From Murinocardiopsis flavida (GTDB lineage Bacteria > Actinomycetota > Actinomycetes > Streptosporangiales > Streptosporangiaceae), in the NCBI RefSeq assembly GCF_003014485.1, contig NZ_PYGA01000021.1:62001-126000 (forward strand): a DNA stretch of 64,000 bases. Direction: 5' to 3'. The notes under the pieces were generated by a model. That model saw nothing but the letters and a program-made list of their open reading frames with translations, made no database searches and was not told the DNA's origin. A program made the translations under genes and the position numbers. This document shows, one piece after another, positions 26,090-34,214 of this stretch; the first letter of the stretch is position 1, and each line of letters begins with the position of its first letter.

Positions 26090-27382
26090 ATGGCAAGGTG
26101 GGAAGAGGCCCACTGGGAGTCCAGCGTGGACGCTGGCCTACCGCGCTCGGCGCAACGCTCCGGGCCGTACCAGCGGTATGTTCCTGACACCATCGATGGC
26201 TTCGCACTGGGTATCGACGGCGGCCTCTCGCGGGAGGTTACTGCTATCGAGCGAAGTATCCGCGCCCTCAACAGCCTGGGGGCGGAGAACTTGTCCGGCA
26301 TTGCACGGTTCCTGCTGCGCTCCGAGGCCATCGCCAGCTCACGAATCGAAGGCATCAGCCCATCGGCACAGCAGGTCGCCCTCGCTGAACTGGGCCAGTC
26401 TGCGGCCGTTCGTGGTGTAAGCGAACAGGCGCAAGTCGTCGCCAACAACATGACGATCGTGCGGCAGTCGACGACCGGACTTGCCGAGGTCGACACCTTG
26501 ACGGTCGACCACGTCGTCTGGCTCCATCAGTCACTGCTTCCCGACCAGCCGCGGCACCACGGCCTGCGCAAAGTGCAGAACTGGATCGGTGGCTCGGACT
26601 GGAGCCCGATCGGGGCGGACTTCGTCCCGCCGGATCCCGAGCGGGTACCTGAGCTGATGGCTGACCTCATCGACTACATGAACGGGGCCGCCCATGCTCC
26701 GTTGATCCAAGCCGCTGTCGTCCATGCTCAATTTGAGACGATCCACCCCTTCACCGACGGCAACGGGCGCGTGGGCCGTGCGCTCATCCACACAGTCCTG
26801 GCTCGTCGCGGGCTGACCGAACGCGCGGTTCTACCGATCAGCCTTGTACTCGCCACACTGCGAGACACCTACATCACCGGGCTGAACGCGTACCGGCACG
26901 ATGCGCCTGCTGCCAGCGTGGACGCGAGTGCATCAATCAATGGATGGCTGGCGACCTTCGTTCAATCCTCCGCTGTCGCTGTCGAACAATCGCAGACGCT
27001 TATGGAACAGATCGAGGATCTCCGTTCCGACTGGACCAGTCGCTTGTCGACCTATCGAAAATCTGTCGGCCTACGCGCAACGCCGCGCGCGGATTCAGCC
27101 GTTGCGCGCTTGTTGGGCCAACTTCCCGAGGCGCCTGTGGTTACAGCAACGACCTTGTCGAAGATCCTCGATATCTCGTTCCCCGCAGCGAGCGCCGCCC
27201 TGGATGAGCTGCATCAGGCCGGGGTTCTGCGGACCAAGTCGATCGAACGTGGGGCCACCGCCTACCTCGCCCGCGAGGTGTTCGATCTGATCACACTGAC
27301 AGAGCGCGCCTTGGCGAGCACGAAGTTCGACACCCGTACTACTCCTCCGAACCGTCCGGTTCCAGCCCGCCCTGAGAAGTGA
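26090..27382 (+). CDS. Fic family protein (class II, autoinhibited)
   Basis: 430 residues. An N-terminal Fic_N region carries SSRIEG near residue 86, which fits the (S/T)xxxE(G/N) inhibitory motif that blocks the ATP site in cis. The catalytic loop HPFTDGNGRVGR starts at residue 219 with all key residues, so AMP transfer to a target hydroxyl is expected once inhibition is lifted. The C-terminal part ends in a winged-helix-like stretch (TATTLSKILDISFPAASAAL). Its GC content looks lower than its neighbours' and it lies inside the tRNA-linked region, consistent with transfer. Targets are unknown; roles in toxin-type growth control or in regulation are both possible. Confidence 0.9.
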   Translation: MARWEEAHWESSVDAGLPRSAQRSGPYQRYVPDTIDGFALGIDGGLSREVTAIERSIRALNSLGAENLSGIARFLLRSEAIASSRIEGISPSAQQVALAELGQSAAVRGVSEQAQVVANNMTIVRQSTTGLAEVDTLTVDHVVWLHQSLLPDQPRHHGLRKVQNWIGGSDWSPIGADFVPPDPERVPELMADLIDYMNGAAHAPLIQAAVVHAQFETIHPFTDGNGRVGRALIHTVLARRGLTERAVLPISLVLATLRDTYITGLNAYRHDAPAASVDASASINGWLATFVQSSAVAVEQSQTLMEQIEDLRSDWTSRLSTYRKSVGLRATPRADSAVARLLGQLPEAPVVTATTLSKILDISFPAASAALDELHQAGVLRTKSIERGATAYLAREVFDLITLTERALASTKFDTRTTPPNRPVPARPEK

Positions 27383-27494
27383 TCGCCCTCCCGCCCATCT
27401 CAGGACCCAACCTGGATGAACAAGCTGCCCCAAGCGCAGCATCATTCATCCGAAGAAGAGGGCGTTCTGCGGGAGGCTGCTGCCGACCTGACGC

Positions 27495-28244
27495 CTACAT
27501 CGCTGCGTCAGCGAAGCGTCCTTGCCCACCCCACTGCTTGATCAGCCGACCCCAGCGATCCTTGTGATCGAAGCGGGCCGCGATCTCGCGTCCGGTGGGG
27601 AGGGAGCCGTCCTCTCTGCGGTTGGCCAGGGCCGAGTACCATGCCTCGATCTGGACCTCCGGCACTGCATCCGACGGGTTCACGGTCTCCGTGGCTGTGG
27701 TCATCCAAGGCTCCTCCGCCGCATCGACCACATGCAGCCGCGGACGACCGTCACTGGCGGGCCCGGACTCCTCTGCGTTCACGGGTGTCTTCGGATCCGC
27801 CGGATCGTCCTCAGCGATGCGTACCGCTTGCTCATCGTCTGCGTTCGCGGTGCGTACGCTGCGGGCGTCGATGCGGAACTCACGCATGAGCAGTTCTTAG
27901 GCGCCCATCAGGGCGAAGCTGGGCCAAGCGTGGATCACCCGCGACCACACGGTGGGGTCGGCGACAGCGATGTTGGCCGCGAGCGACGCGACACTGCCAA
28001 GGACAAGCAGTGTCCACGGCAGCATTCCTCCGCGTCGGCCATGCCTGGCATCGGCCAGCAGCGCCATCGAGGATGCGACGATCATCCCGTCGACCGACAG
28101 CGGGAACAGGGCCGCGCGCCAAGGCGGCTCCCCGTGGCGCTGGGCCAGATCGAACATGTGGCTGTACGAGACGACGGCCGCGATGGCGGCCAGCATGAGC
28201 ACGGAGGCGATGGTTGTCCGGCGGGACCAGCGGGAAGTGTCCAT
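27495..28244 (-). pseudogene. DUF2637 membrane protein gene split by one in-frame stop
   Basis: From ATG 28244 the frame encodes four hydrophobic segments typical of DUF2637 proteins, found in actinomycete integrative and conjugative elements (SYSHMFDLAQRHGEPPWRA, PLSVDGMIVASSMALL). At codon 116 it meets TAA (27899-27901), and the same frame continues at once with ELLMREFRIDARSV and a C-terminal part to 27495 ending in DRWGRLIKQWGGQGRF. The expected sequence across the gap is MGAYELLMR, so a single TAC/TAT to TAA change explains the break. Translation could restart at the ATG three codons later. The start lies at the edge of the 83 bp repeat. Confidence 0.8.
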
Positions 28245-28325
28245 TGCAGGTCACCGCCTGTCCAGCGCAAAGGACGTGGCCAGGTCGAAGGCATGTGCCA
28301 GAGGTTGGTCTCCCCCCTCGGACAC
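28243..28325. repeat. 83 bp direct repeat, copy B, with tRNA-end core
   Basis: Begins at the DUF2637 start codon and ends in TCCCCCCTCGGACACA (28311-28326 including one more base), the full 16-base core of the tRNA-Leu 3' end. Copy A is at 25419-25501. A recombinase remnant starts four bases to the right. Confidence 0.9.
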
Positions 28326-28329
28326 AGAA

Positions 28330-28705
28330 TTACCCCATGAGCGGGTACAAGCCCGGTCCCGGCTGAACTTTCAGGTCGCCTGAAGCCGGGACCGCGACGT
28401 CTCCCGCCGACGCAACCCTCCAGGTCGCTCGGTCGCACACGATCATCAGGTCGGTCGCACGCAAGTGCCGGACGACATCGAGCGGTTCGCGCCCTGGGAA
28501 AGCCCCCGGCAATGCCTCCAGCAGCCGGTCCTCGCGCACATGCAGTCCCTTCGTCCGACCGACGCCATGCGGCCGGGCACTGCTGTGACCGTGGCGACAG
28601 CGATACCCCGCCCGATCGTTGGCCCAGTGCGCATCCATCCGCCGGCCGCAGTCCCGGCACGCCAGCCCGCAGGCGCCGGTTGCACTCGGGCGGTTCAGAG
28701 TTGCT
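28330..28705 (-). pseudogene. Recombinase zinc-ribbon remnant
   Basis: The minus strand reads CGLACRDCGRRMDAHWAND then AGYRCRHGHSSARP, a zinc-ribbon of the kind found near the C-terminus of large serine recombinases, and continues for about 75 residues to a stop at 28330, beside the attachment core. A stop codon lies in frame just upstream of the ribbon and no catalytic domain is present. It is the third recombinase remnant abutting a tRNA-end core in this window. Confidence 0.6.
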
Positions 28706-28718
28706 CACGTGTCCGATT

Positions 28719-28748
28719 TTGCCGGGTTGCCCCGTTGACCAGTATACT
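28719..28748 (+). promoter_or_regulatory. Promoter, probably giving a leaderless mRNA
   Basis: TTGCCG (28719-28724), an 18-base spacer and TATACT (28743-28748) make a good housekeeping-type promoter. The expected transcription start, about seven to ten bases after the -10, falls at or next to the GTG start codon at 28758, and no ribosome-binding sequence is present, so the transcript is probably leaderless. Confidence 0.55.
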
Positions 28749-28757
28749 TTAGCGCTT

Positions 28758-30539
28758 GTGAGAGAAACCACGGCGAATCTCCCATCAGCGGTTCGCCGCG
28801 TCAGCGCTCTACAACCCGGTTGGCGGACCAACCGAACATCACTTCGAGTGCTCTGTGTCCTCCACAGTGTCACCGCGGCCACGCGCATCACCGACGTGCT
28901 ACCCGCCTTCTATGATCGACGTGTGCAACTCTTCTGCACGCAGACCAGCGATGCCATGTTCTCTGCTGGTGTCGAGGAATACATGAGCGAGTACGGATTC
29001 CTCTGCTTGTCTTGGGAACAGGCAATGAGCATCGATTTCGATCTTGTCATTGCAGCGAGTCTCGGCGACAACCTCCACGAAATAAAATCTCCGATTCTGC
29101 GCCTAGCGCACGGAAACGGTTATAATAAGTATAGTAATAGGGAGCCGGGAGCCGGGAGCCGGGAGCCGGGAGCCGGGAGCCGGGAGCCGGGAGCCGGGAG
29201 CCGGGAGCCGGGAGCCTTCGGGTTGACCGAGGACACGTTGAAGTACGGCGATCGCGTCGTTCCATCTGCTATCGGGCTTTCTCACTTCGAGCAGTTGGAT
29301 CGGCTCGCTGAAGGGTGTCCCGATGCTCTTCCGCGGGCATTTATCGCGGGTGACCCCTGTTACGACCGACTCATCGCAAGCCTCCCCCGCCGACTCAATT
29401 ACCGCCACGCGTTCGGGCTGCACCCCGGCCAGCGGCTCATCACCGTCAATTCCACGTGGAAATATGACTCCCTCTTCGGGATCGACCCTATGCTCATCCC
29501 GCGTCTTCTCGAACAATTGCCCTATGACGGGTTCCGGATCGCTCTCATTCTGCATCCCAATATCTGGGCCTCCCATAGCAGACTCCAAATCGAGTCATGG
29601 CTTTTCGATGCGCGCCGCGCCGGCCTGCTGTTGATCCCACCGAACGAGGGCTGGCGGGCGGCTGTCATCGCTGCCGATTGGGTGGTCTCCGATCATGGGT
29701 CCGTCAGTATGTACGCCGCCGCTCTGGGGCGTCCGGTGCTGCTGGAGAAGAGCGCCTGGTCCGCGATCGATCCGAGGTCCGGGCTCGGCAGGCTCTTCGA
29801 CGTGGCGCCCACTCTCGACCCCTTGGCGCCCATCACACCGCAGTTGCGGCTCGCCGATGACCTTCGTGCCCAGACGCACGCTCTTGCCGAGACCTGGGTC
29901 AGCTCTGCTCCCGGCCACGCCCTCGCATTGATACGGAACGCGGCCTACCGGCTCATGGGCACGCCGGCGCCCACGGCCGAACCGGTGCTTCTCGCCCTCC
30001 CCGACCCCGAGATCGGTGCGGCCATACCCTCTGCCTTGTGGATGCACGTCGAGCAGACCAACGGTGGCGGCGGACCCAGCGACCTCGACGTACGGCGGAC
30101 CCCGGCCGCCGTCGCCAACAAAGCTCCGATACCCGCCCATGGCGCGGAGGGGGTACTGATCGTCTCCGACGGGGAGCTGGACCACCGGCTTTCGAGCATG
30201 GCCGACATTGTCGGCATCGCCCGCTCAGCCCTACCGGCTGATGAAGTGACGTGGTCGCACAGCATTTTCGAGCACCGCTTCGGGGTCCGGCTGACCGTCG
30301 TCCACGACAGCGGCAGCGCCAAGGTGCGTTCACGCGAGGGCCGGGTGGCCTCAATCGCCCTCGAATCGATCACCCACCCTGGTGACGCCGAACTGGTGTT
30401 CGCCGTGCTGGCCGAACGCGCCCTCGGCGACGAGAGTGCTCTTGAGGACGTTGCGGCGCTGAGACAGCTGCGGCTCAACGTCTCGCCGGACCGCACCATC
30501 GCCGCCGAGTTCCGCACCACGCTGGGGCCGACGGGGTAA
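28758..30539 (+). CDS. GT-B-like protein with in-frame heptanucleotide repeat
   Basis: 593 residues from GTG 28758. The first 380 or so residues look like a GT-B / CDP-glycerol glycerophosphotransferase-type fold: FDLVIAASLGD, LAHGNGYNKYS, FIAGDPCYDRL, RIALILHPNIW, WVVSDHGSVSMYAAALGRPVLL. Related actinomycete proteins are mostly uncharacterised. Between YNKYS and the GLTEDTLKYGD region, eleven copies of a 7-base unit encode a REPGAGS-like repeat. Because seven is not a multiple of three, gain or loss of one unit would switch the gene off. The C-terminal third is of unknown type. It is convergent with the NB-ARC gene with only four bases between stops. A role in surface polymer or in a defence pair is speculation. 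Confidence 0.75.
   Translation: MRETTANLPSAVRRVSALQPGWRTNRTSLRVLCVLHSVTAATRITDVLPAFYDRRVQLFCTQTSDAMFSAGVEEYMSEYGFLCLSWEQAMSIDFDLVIAASLGDNLHEIKSPILRLAHGNGYNKYSNREPGAGSREPGAGSREPGAGSREPGAFGLTEDTLKYGDRVVPSAIGLSHFEQLDRLAEGCPDALPRAFIAGDPCYDRLIASLPRRLNYRHAFGLHPGQRLITVNSTWKYDSLFGIDPMLIPRLLEQLPYDGFRIALILHPNIWASHSRLQIESWLFDARRAGLLLIPPNEGWRAAVIAADWVVSDHGSVSMYAAALGRPVLLEKSAWSAIDPRSGLGRLFDVAPTLDPLAPITPQLRLADDLRAQTHALAETWVSSAPGHALALIRNAAYRLMGTPAPTAEPVLLALPDPEIGAAIPSALWMHVEQTNGGGGPSDLDVRRTPAAVANKAPIPAHGAEGVLIVSDGELDHRLSSMADIVGIARSALPADEVTWSHSIFEHRFGVRLTVVHDSGSAKVRSREGRVASIALESITHPGDAELVFAVLAERALGDESALEDVAALRQLRLNVSPDRTIAAEFRTTLGPTG
29140..29216 (+). repeat. Eleven perfect GGGAGCC units (simple sequence repeat)
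   Basis: 77 bases made of eleven uninterrupted copies of the heptamer GGGAGCC inside the coding region. With eleven units the frame is open on both sides; 8 or 14 would also be open, while 9, 10, 12 or 13 would not. Directly upstream is an AT-rich stretch with TATAAT (29121-29126), unusual for this DNA. Confidence 0.95.
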
Positions 30540-30543
30540 CGGT

Positions 30544-32733
30544 TCACCCGTCCTCGACGGCACCGGCCGCTCTCAACTTGGCGCCTATGCGCTCGGCCGC
30601 CTCAGTGTTGCCGATGCGGGTGTAGATCTCCAGCGCCGCCCGCCAGTGCCCCAGTGGGCTCGCCTCGGCGTCGTCGTGGCCACCGAGATCCCCCAAGGCT
30701 TCTAGTGCCTTGCCCTCCTGGTAGGGGCGTTGGGACGTGCGGAACAGGCTCAGCGCCTCCGCCGCCAACGCTCGCGCCTGGCGCGGCTGCGCCTGCGACA
30801 TGAGTTCCGCCTGCCGCAGCAGGACCTTGCCCTCGTTGGCGTGGTCGCGCTTCACCCGCGCATGTTCACGGAAGTACACCAAGGCCGCGGCGTAGCTCTC
30901 CAGCGCCGCCGCGGAATCCCCGTTGACGACGTGGGCGTCGGCCCGGTGCATGCGGTGCAGGGCTTGGCTGCGCGGCCGTTCGGGGTCGAGGAACGGCTCC
31001 GACCGGTCGAAGAAGTCAAGGGCCTCCCCGGCTCGACCGCGGCGGCGCTCGGTGATGCCCAGGCCCTCCAAGGCCCCACCTACCCCGCGCCATTCGGTAC
31101 CGGCCTGGGCCGCCTCCAGCGAGCGGCGGAACCGCTCCTGCGCATCGTCAAGCCGACCCCTGCCCAGCATCATCTCGGCCCACTGGGCCTGGATGCGCGC
31201 TTGCGCGTCGGGGTCCCCGCACGCCTCCGCGTCCTGCTCGGCCCAGGAGAGGATGGTGGCGCGCTCGTCGTCGCGCCCGTTGGCGGTGAAGTAGCCGTTG
31301 GTCGCCTCGGCCATCTGCCACCCGTAGCCAGGAGCGGGCGAGCCGTCCGCCCAGATCCGAGCGGACCGCTCCATACACGCCATGATCGCGTCGAGGTTGT
31401 CGCCGAACCACTCCATCGGCGTCGGCGGTTCACCACGGCGCCACTCGCGACTGGAGGTGCCGCGCGGTGCGTCCGCGAAGACGGGTGGCACGAGCGGGGG
31501 ACGCTCTGCGTACAGCGGGCTGAGCCGCCACCGCTGGGTGATCTGCTTATCGGCGGCGATGGCGCCGTAGAGATAGAAGTCGGCGATCCGTTCGCGCAAC
31601 CGTGCGCGTTCACCCGGGCCGGTGGTCCGCTGGGCAAGCAGCGCCGCGTGCTCGTAGGTGAGGTCCTCCATGAGGTAGCGGCCGCGCCGGTCCTCTTTGA
31701 CAAGGCCGCGGTGCAGCAGTTCACGCAACCCGGCTTCGCTGTGCGCGGTGGAGGCGGGAAACAGCGCCGCGATCAATCCGGCCCCGAAGTCGCGCGTGGG
31801 ATGCAGGCCGATGGCTCGGTATACCTCGGCCGCCGCAGAGCCGAGTTCGCCATAGGACACATCGAACACCGTGGACGGGCGGGTCATGGTGTCTTCGTTC
31901 CCGTCCTCAAGCGCGGCCAAGCGGCCGCGATCGGCCATCCTGGCGACCAGTTCGCCGATCATCAGGTCCGGCCGGTCGTAAAGCACGCCGGCCGCGTGAC
32001 TGACGATCAGCGGGAGGCCTTGGCACACCCGCACCAACTCGGCGAAGGCGCCGGATTCGGCCGCGGTGCGTTCCGCACCCAGGATCTCCACGAACAGGTC
32101 CGCCGCGGCCTCGTCCATCATGGGGCTCAGGTCCAGTCGGCGCGGCCGTTCCTGGGCGAGCCCGGTGATCGGGACCCGGCTCGTGACGATCACCAGCAGA
32201 CCAGGGAGGTTGGTCAGGAACGGCCAGACCTGTGCCGCCGACTGGACGTCATCCAACAGCACCACGGCTGGGCGCTCCTCGATCAACGACCGGAACAAGT
32301 CCACTTTCGCGGCAGGGCCCTCCAGCGTGCGTCCCTCTGTCACGAATCCGGTCAAGGCGAAGTAGCGCTCGCACACTTCCTCGATGCCCCTGCCGCGGCC
32401 GCCACCGGCACCGCCACCACACTCCATCGCGATCTGAGCGTGGCCGAAACGGTGGCGGTTCTCGTTGATCCAGGTGAGGGCGAGCGTCGTCTTACCGACC
32501 CCGGAGTGGCCCGTGACATTCCACAGCCGGCGTCCGCTGACGTCAGCCTCATCCGCCCAGCCGTCGAGTTCACCGAATTCCTGTGTGCGGTCCTGGAATG
32601 CTGAGGTCACCGAAGGCAGAAGACGGACTTCCCGACGCCGCGGCTGGCCGAGGTCCACGGAGCCGTTGAGCGTGCCGATCTGGACCAGGGTCCCCGATAC
32701 GGGCCCATAGGAGGAATTGCAGATTGCGCTCAC
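30544..32733 (-). CDS. NB-ARC / TPR STAND-type ATPase
   Basis: 729 residues from GTG 32733; a longer frame to 32871 looks non-coding. The N-terminus has GTLVQIGTLNGSV, a motif also seen as QAGSVSGGV in the NB-ARC protein at 6.2 kb. Then Walker A VTGHSGVGKTTLAL (about residue 75), Walker B AVVLLDDVQSA, LLVIVTSR and GLPLIVSHAAG give a full NB-ARC module; a winged-helix region follows, and the last 250 residues are TPR-like helices (ALEGLGITERRRGRAGEAL). No C-terminal or N-terminal enzyme domain is apparent, so the output is unclear. It ends four bases from the stop of the convergent repeat-containing gene. Confidence 0.82.
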   Translation of the reverse strand: MSAICNSSYGPVSGTLVQIGTLNGSVDLGQPRRREVRLLPSVTSAFQDRTQEFGELDGWADEADVSGRRLWNVTGHSGVGKTTLALTWINENRHRFGHAQIAMECGGGAGGGRGRGIEEVCERYFALTGFVTEGRTLEGPAAKVDLFRSLIEERPAVVLLDDVQSAAQVWPFLTNLPGLLVIVTSRVPITGLAQERPRRLDLSPMMDEAAADLFVEILGAERTAAESGAFAELVRVCQGLPLIVSHAAGVLYDRPDLMIGELVARMADRGRLAALEDGNEDTMTRPSTVFDVSYGELGSAAAEVYRAIGLHPTRDFGAGLIAALFPASTAHSEAGLRELLHRGLVKEDRRGRYLMEDLTYEHAALLAQRTTGPGERARLRERIADFYLYGAIAADKQITQRWRLSPLYAERPPLVPPVFADAPRGTSSREWRRGEPPTPMEWFGDNLDAIMACMERSARIWADGSPAPGYGWQMAEATNGYFTANGRDDERATILSWAEQDAEACGDPDAQARIQAQWAEMMLGRGRLDDAQERFRRSLEAAQAGTEWRGVGGALEGLGITERRRGRAGEALDFFDRSEPFLDPERPRSQALHRMHRADAHVVNGDSAAALESYAAALVYFREHARVKRDHANEGKVLLRQAELMSQAQPRQARALAAEALSLFRTSQRPYQEGKALEALGDLGGHDDAEASPLGHWRAALEIYTRIGNTEAAERIGAKLRAAGAVEDG

Positions 32734-33219
32734 GGCACCATCTTGGCCCAGAGCTCGGTTCCCCCACCACTCAAGCAGGTCGGCGACCCGAAGGAGAGGC
32801 GTAGACGGGCAAAAGAGGCCGACACCGACGAGGTCGCGCCAAATTCTTGCCATTCGAGGGAGAGGTGTCACGAAGACTCTTCACGTCCCCCACTCCCTCC
32901 AACGGGCTCCCGGGCGACTCACACCGCCGCGTTGTCGAAAGCGCGCCTGTCGTCCCTACTTCGGCAAGGGCCCTGGAACGTCCCGCCCCGGCCGAATCGG
33001 GCAGGTGCAGAACCCATGCCCGGTTCGGAACAAGCTCGTGAATGCTCTCGGTAGGCAGACCGACCAGCGGGTCGAAGGCGGTGTGCGCCTCCTTGATCTT
33101 GATTTGCAGGCCGGCCCTGTGCCGCCGCGCTACTCGGCCGGTCTTGCCAATGACGTTGGCCGCCGCGGGTCAATGGCTTTTCCCGGGCTGAGTTCAAAGG
33201 CAACGGAGAGTTCTGATTC
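32734..33219. other. Gap with a possible decayed gene
   Basis: 486 bases between two minus-strand genes. On the minus strand one frame from about 33165 to 32935 is open for some 75 codons (including HTAFDPLVGLPTESIHELV) but has a stop just upstream, no good start and no family I recognise. It may be the tail of a lost gene. The part near 32734-32900 must hold the NB-ARC gene's promoter. Confidence 0.35.
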
Positions 33220-33534
33220 CTATTGGTCGGTGCCGCGGATCTCCTCGTTGATCCGCTGGGCCTCCGCCAACTGGTCCTGCAAGATCACGATCTTGCAGGC
33301 CGCCTCGATCGCCGTACCCTCATCGACCAGGTCCCGGGCCCGGGCGGCAATACGCAACTGGTACCGGGAGTAGCGCCGGTGCCCGCCCGCCGAGCGCAGT
33401 GGTTCGATCAGCCGGGCCTCGCCCAGGGCGCGCAGGAACGCCGGCGTGGTGCCGATCAGCTCCGCCGCCCGGCCCATGGTGTACGCGGGAAAATCGTCGT
33501 CGTCCAGCCGCCCTGCGGCATCGGAACCCGTCAC
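33220..33534 (-). CDS. MerR-family regulator
   Basis: 104 residues. After an acidic lead, the winged helix-turn-helix reads YTMGRAAELIGTTPAFLRAL, then LIEPLRSAGGHRRYSRYQL, the classic MerR DNA-binding domain, followed by a short coiled helix (DEGTAIEAACKIVILQDQLA). There is no C-terminal effector domain, so it belongs with the short MerR-like regulators and not with metal sensors. No target gene is obvious; the neighbouring accessory genes are candidates. Confidence 0.85.
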   Translation of the reverse strand: MTGSDAAGRLDDDDFPAYTMGRAAELIGTTPAFLRALGEARLIEPLRSAGGHRRYSRYQLRIAARARDLVDEGTAIEAACKIVILQDQLAEAQRINEEIRGTDQ

Positions 33535-33564
33535 AGCACCTCGTCATCGTCTCCGGGAGCACGT

Positions 33565-33600
33565 CGAGGGCCCCGGCGCCATTGCGGCGCCGGGGCCCGA
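33565..33600. terminator. Strong hairpin upstream of the MerR gene
   Basis: CGAGGGCCCCGGCGCC and GGCGCCGGGGCCCGAG form a near-perfect stem of 14-15 bp around a five-base loop. It lies 31 bases before the MerR start with no gene directly feeding into it, so it may be the terminator of a gene since lost from 33.6-34.2 kb. Confidence 0.55.
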
Positions 33601-34214
33601 GAGTTCAACACCATCTACCTACCGGCTCTGAGGGCCGGTCTGCCGATTCCCGAGAACCTACTGCGACGGGAATGCGGGGATCGCGGTTGTGTGACCGGGG
33701 ACCACCTTCTCTCCGAACCAGGGTCCTGCGGCACCCGAGCGGCGACGTTCCTCGCCCGGGCGATCCTGATGGCATCTACTCCTCTCGTCCTCACAACCTG
33801 CAACTGCATCTACTTCGGTCCTGCGCTACTACCGGCCCCCGGCGCCTTGTCGCACGTGCGCACCGGTCGAGCCGACCTGCTCCGCCACTGCGTTCCTGGC
33901 GGCCATCCGCAGCCTGTTTTCTCGGCCACGACAGGAAACCTAGCAACCGACCTGGATCATGTCTACTCCGACGGCAACAGTTTTTCGCGTGTCCCGCGAC
34001 CATGAATCCGCTCAGCCCGCGAAAAGTACGGTAGCCGCCCGGGGCCGGCGTTTCACCGGGCCGCGTCCAGCACTGCCGGCCCAGGCTCGGCGCACCTCCA
34101 TAGCCGTCATTGATATAGGAGACCGGCTATCGGCCCGGATCGGCGCCTGACCACCACCGAGCAGGTGTGAACCGCCTGCTCATCGAGAGCCGGACCACGT
34201 CATAGGCTGCCCCT
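33601..34214. other. Gap without a recognisable gene
   Basis: 614 bases. Open frames on either strand are short and resemble nothing known to me. The upstream region of the pRiA4b-type gene is at the right end. I see no repeats. Confidence 0.5.

Noticed and set aside
29140-29216. Heptamer array as a sequencing artefact only
   Set aside because: The coding frame is intact on both sides with exactly eleven units, so it is treated as real, although unit number should be confirmed from reads.
32734-32871. Longer N-terminus for the second NB-ARC protein
   Set aside because: Residues upstream of GTG 32733 look non-coding, and the family motif starts right after that GTG.
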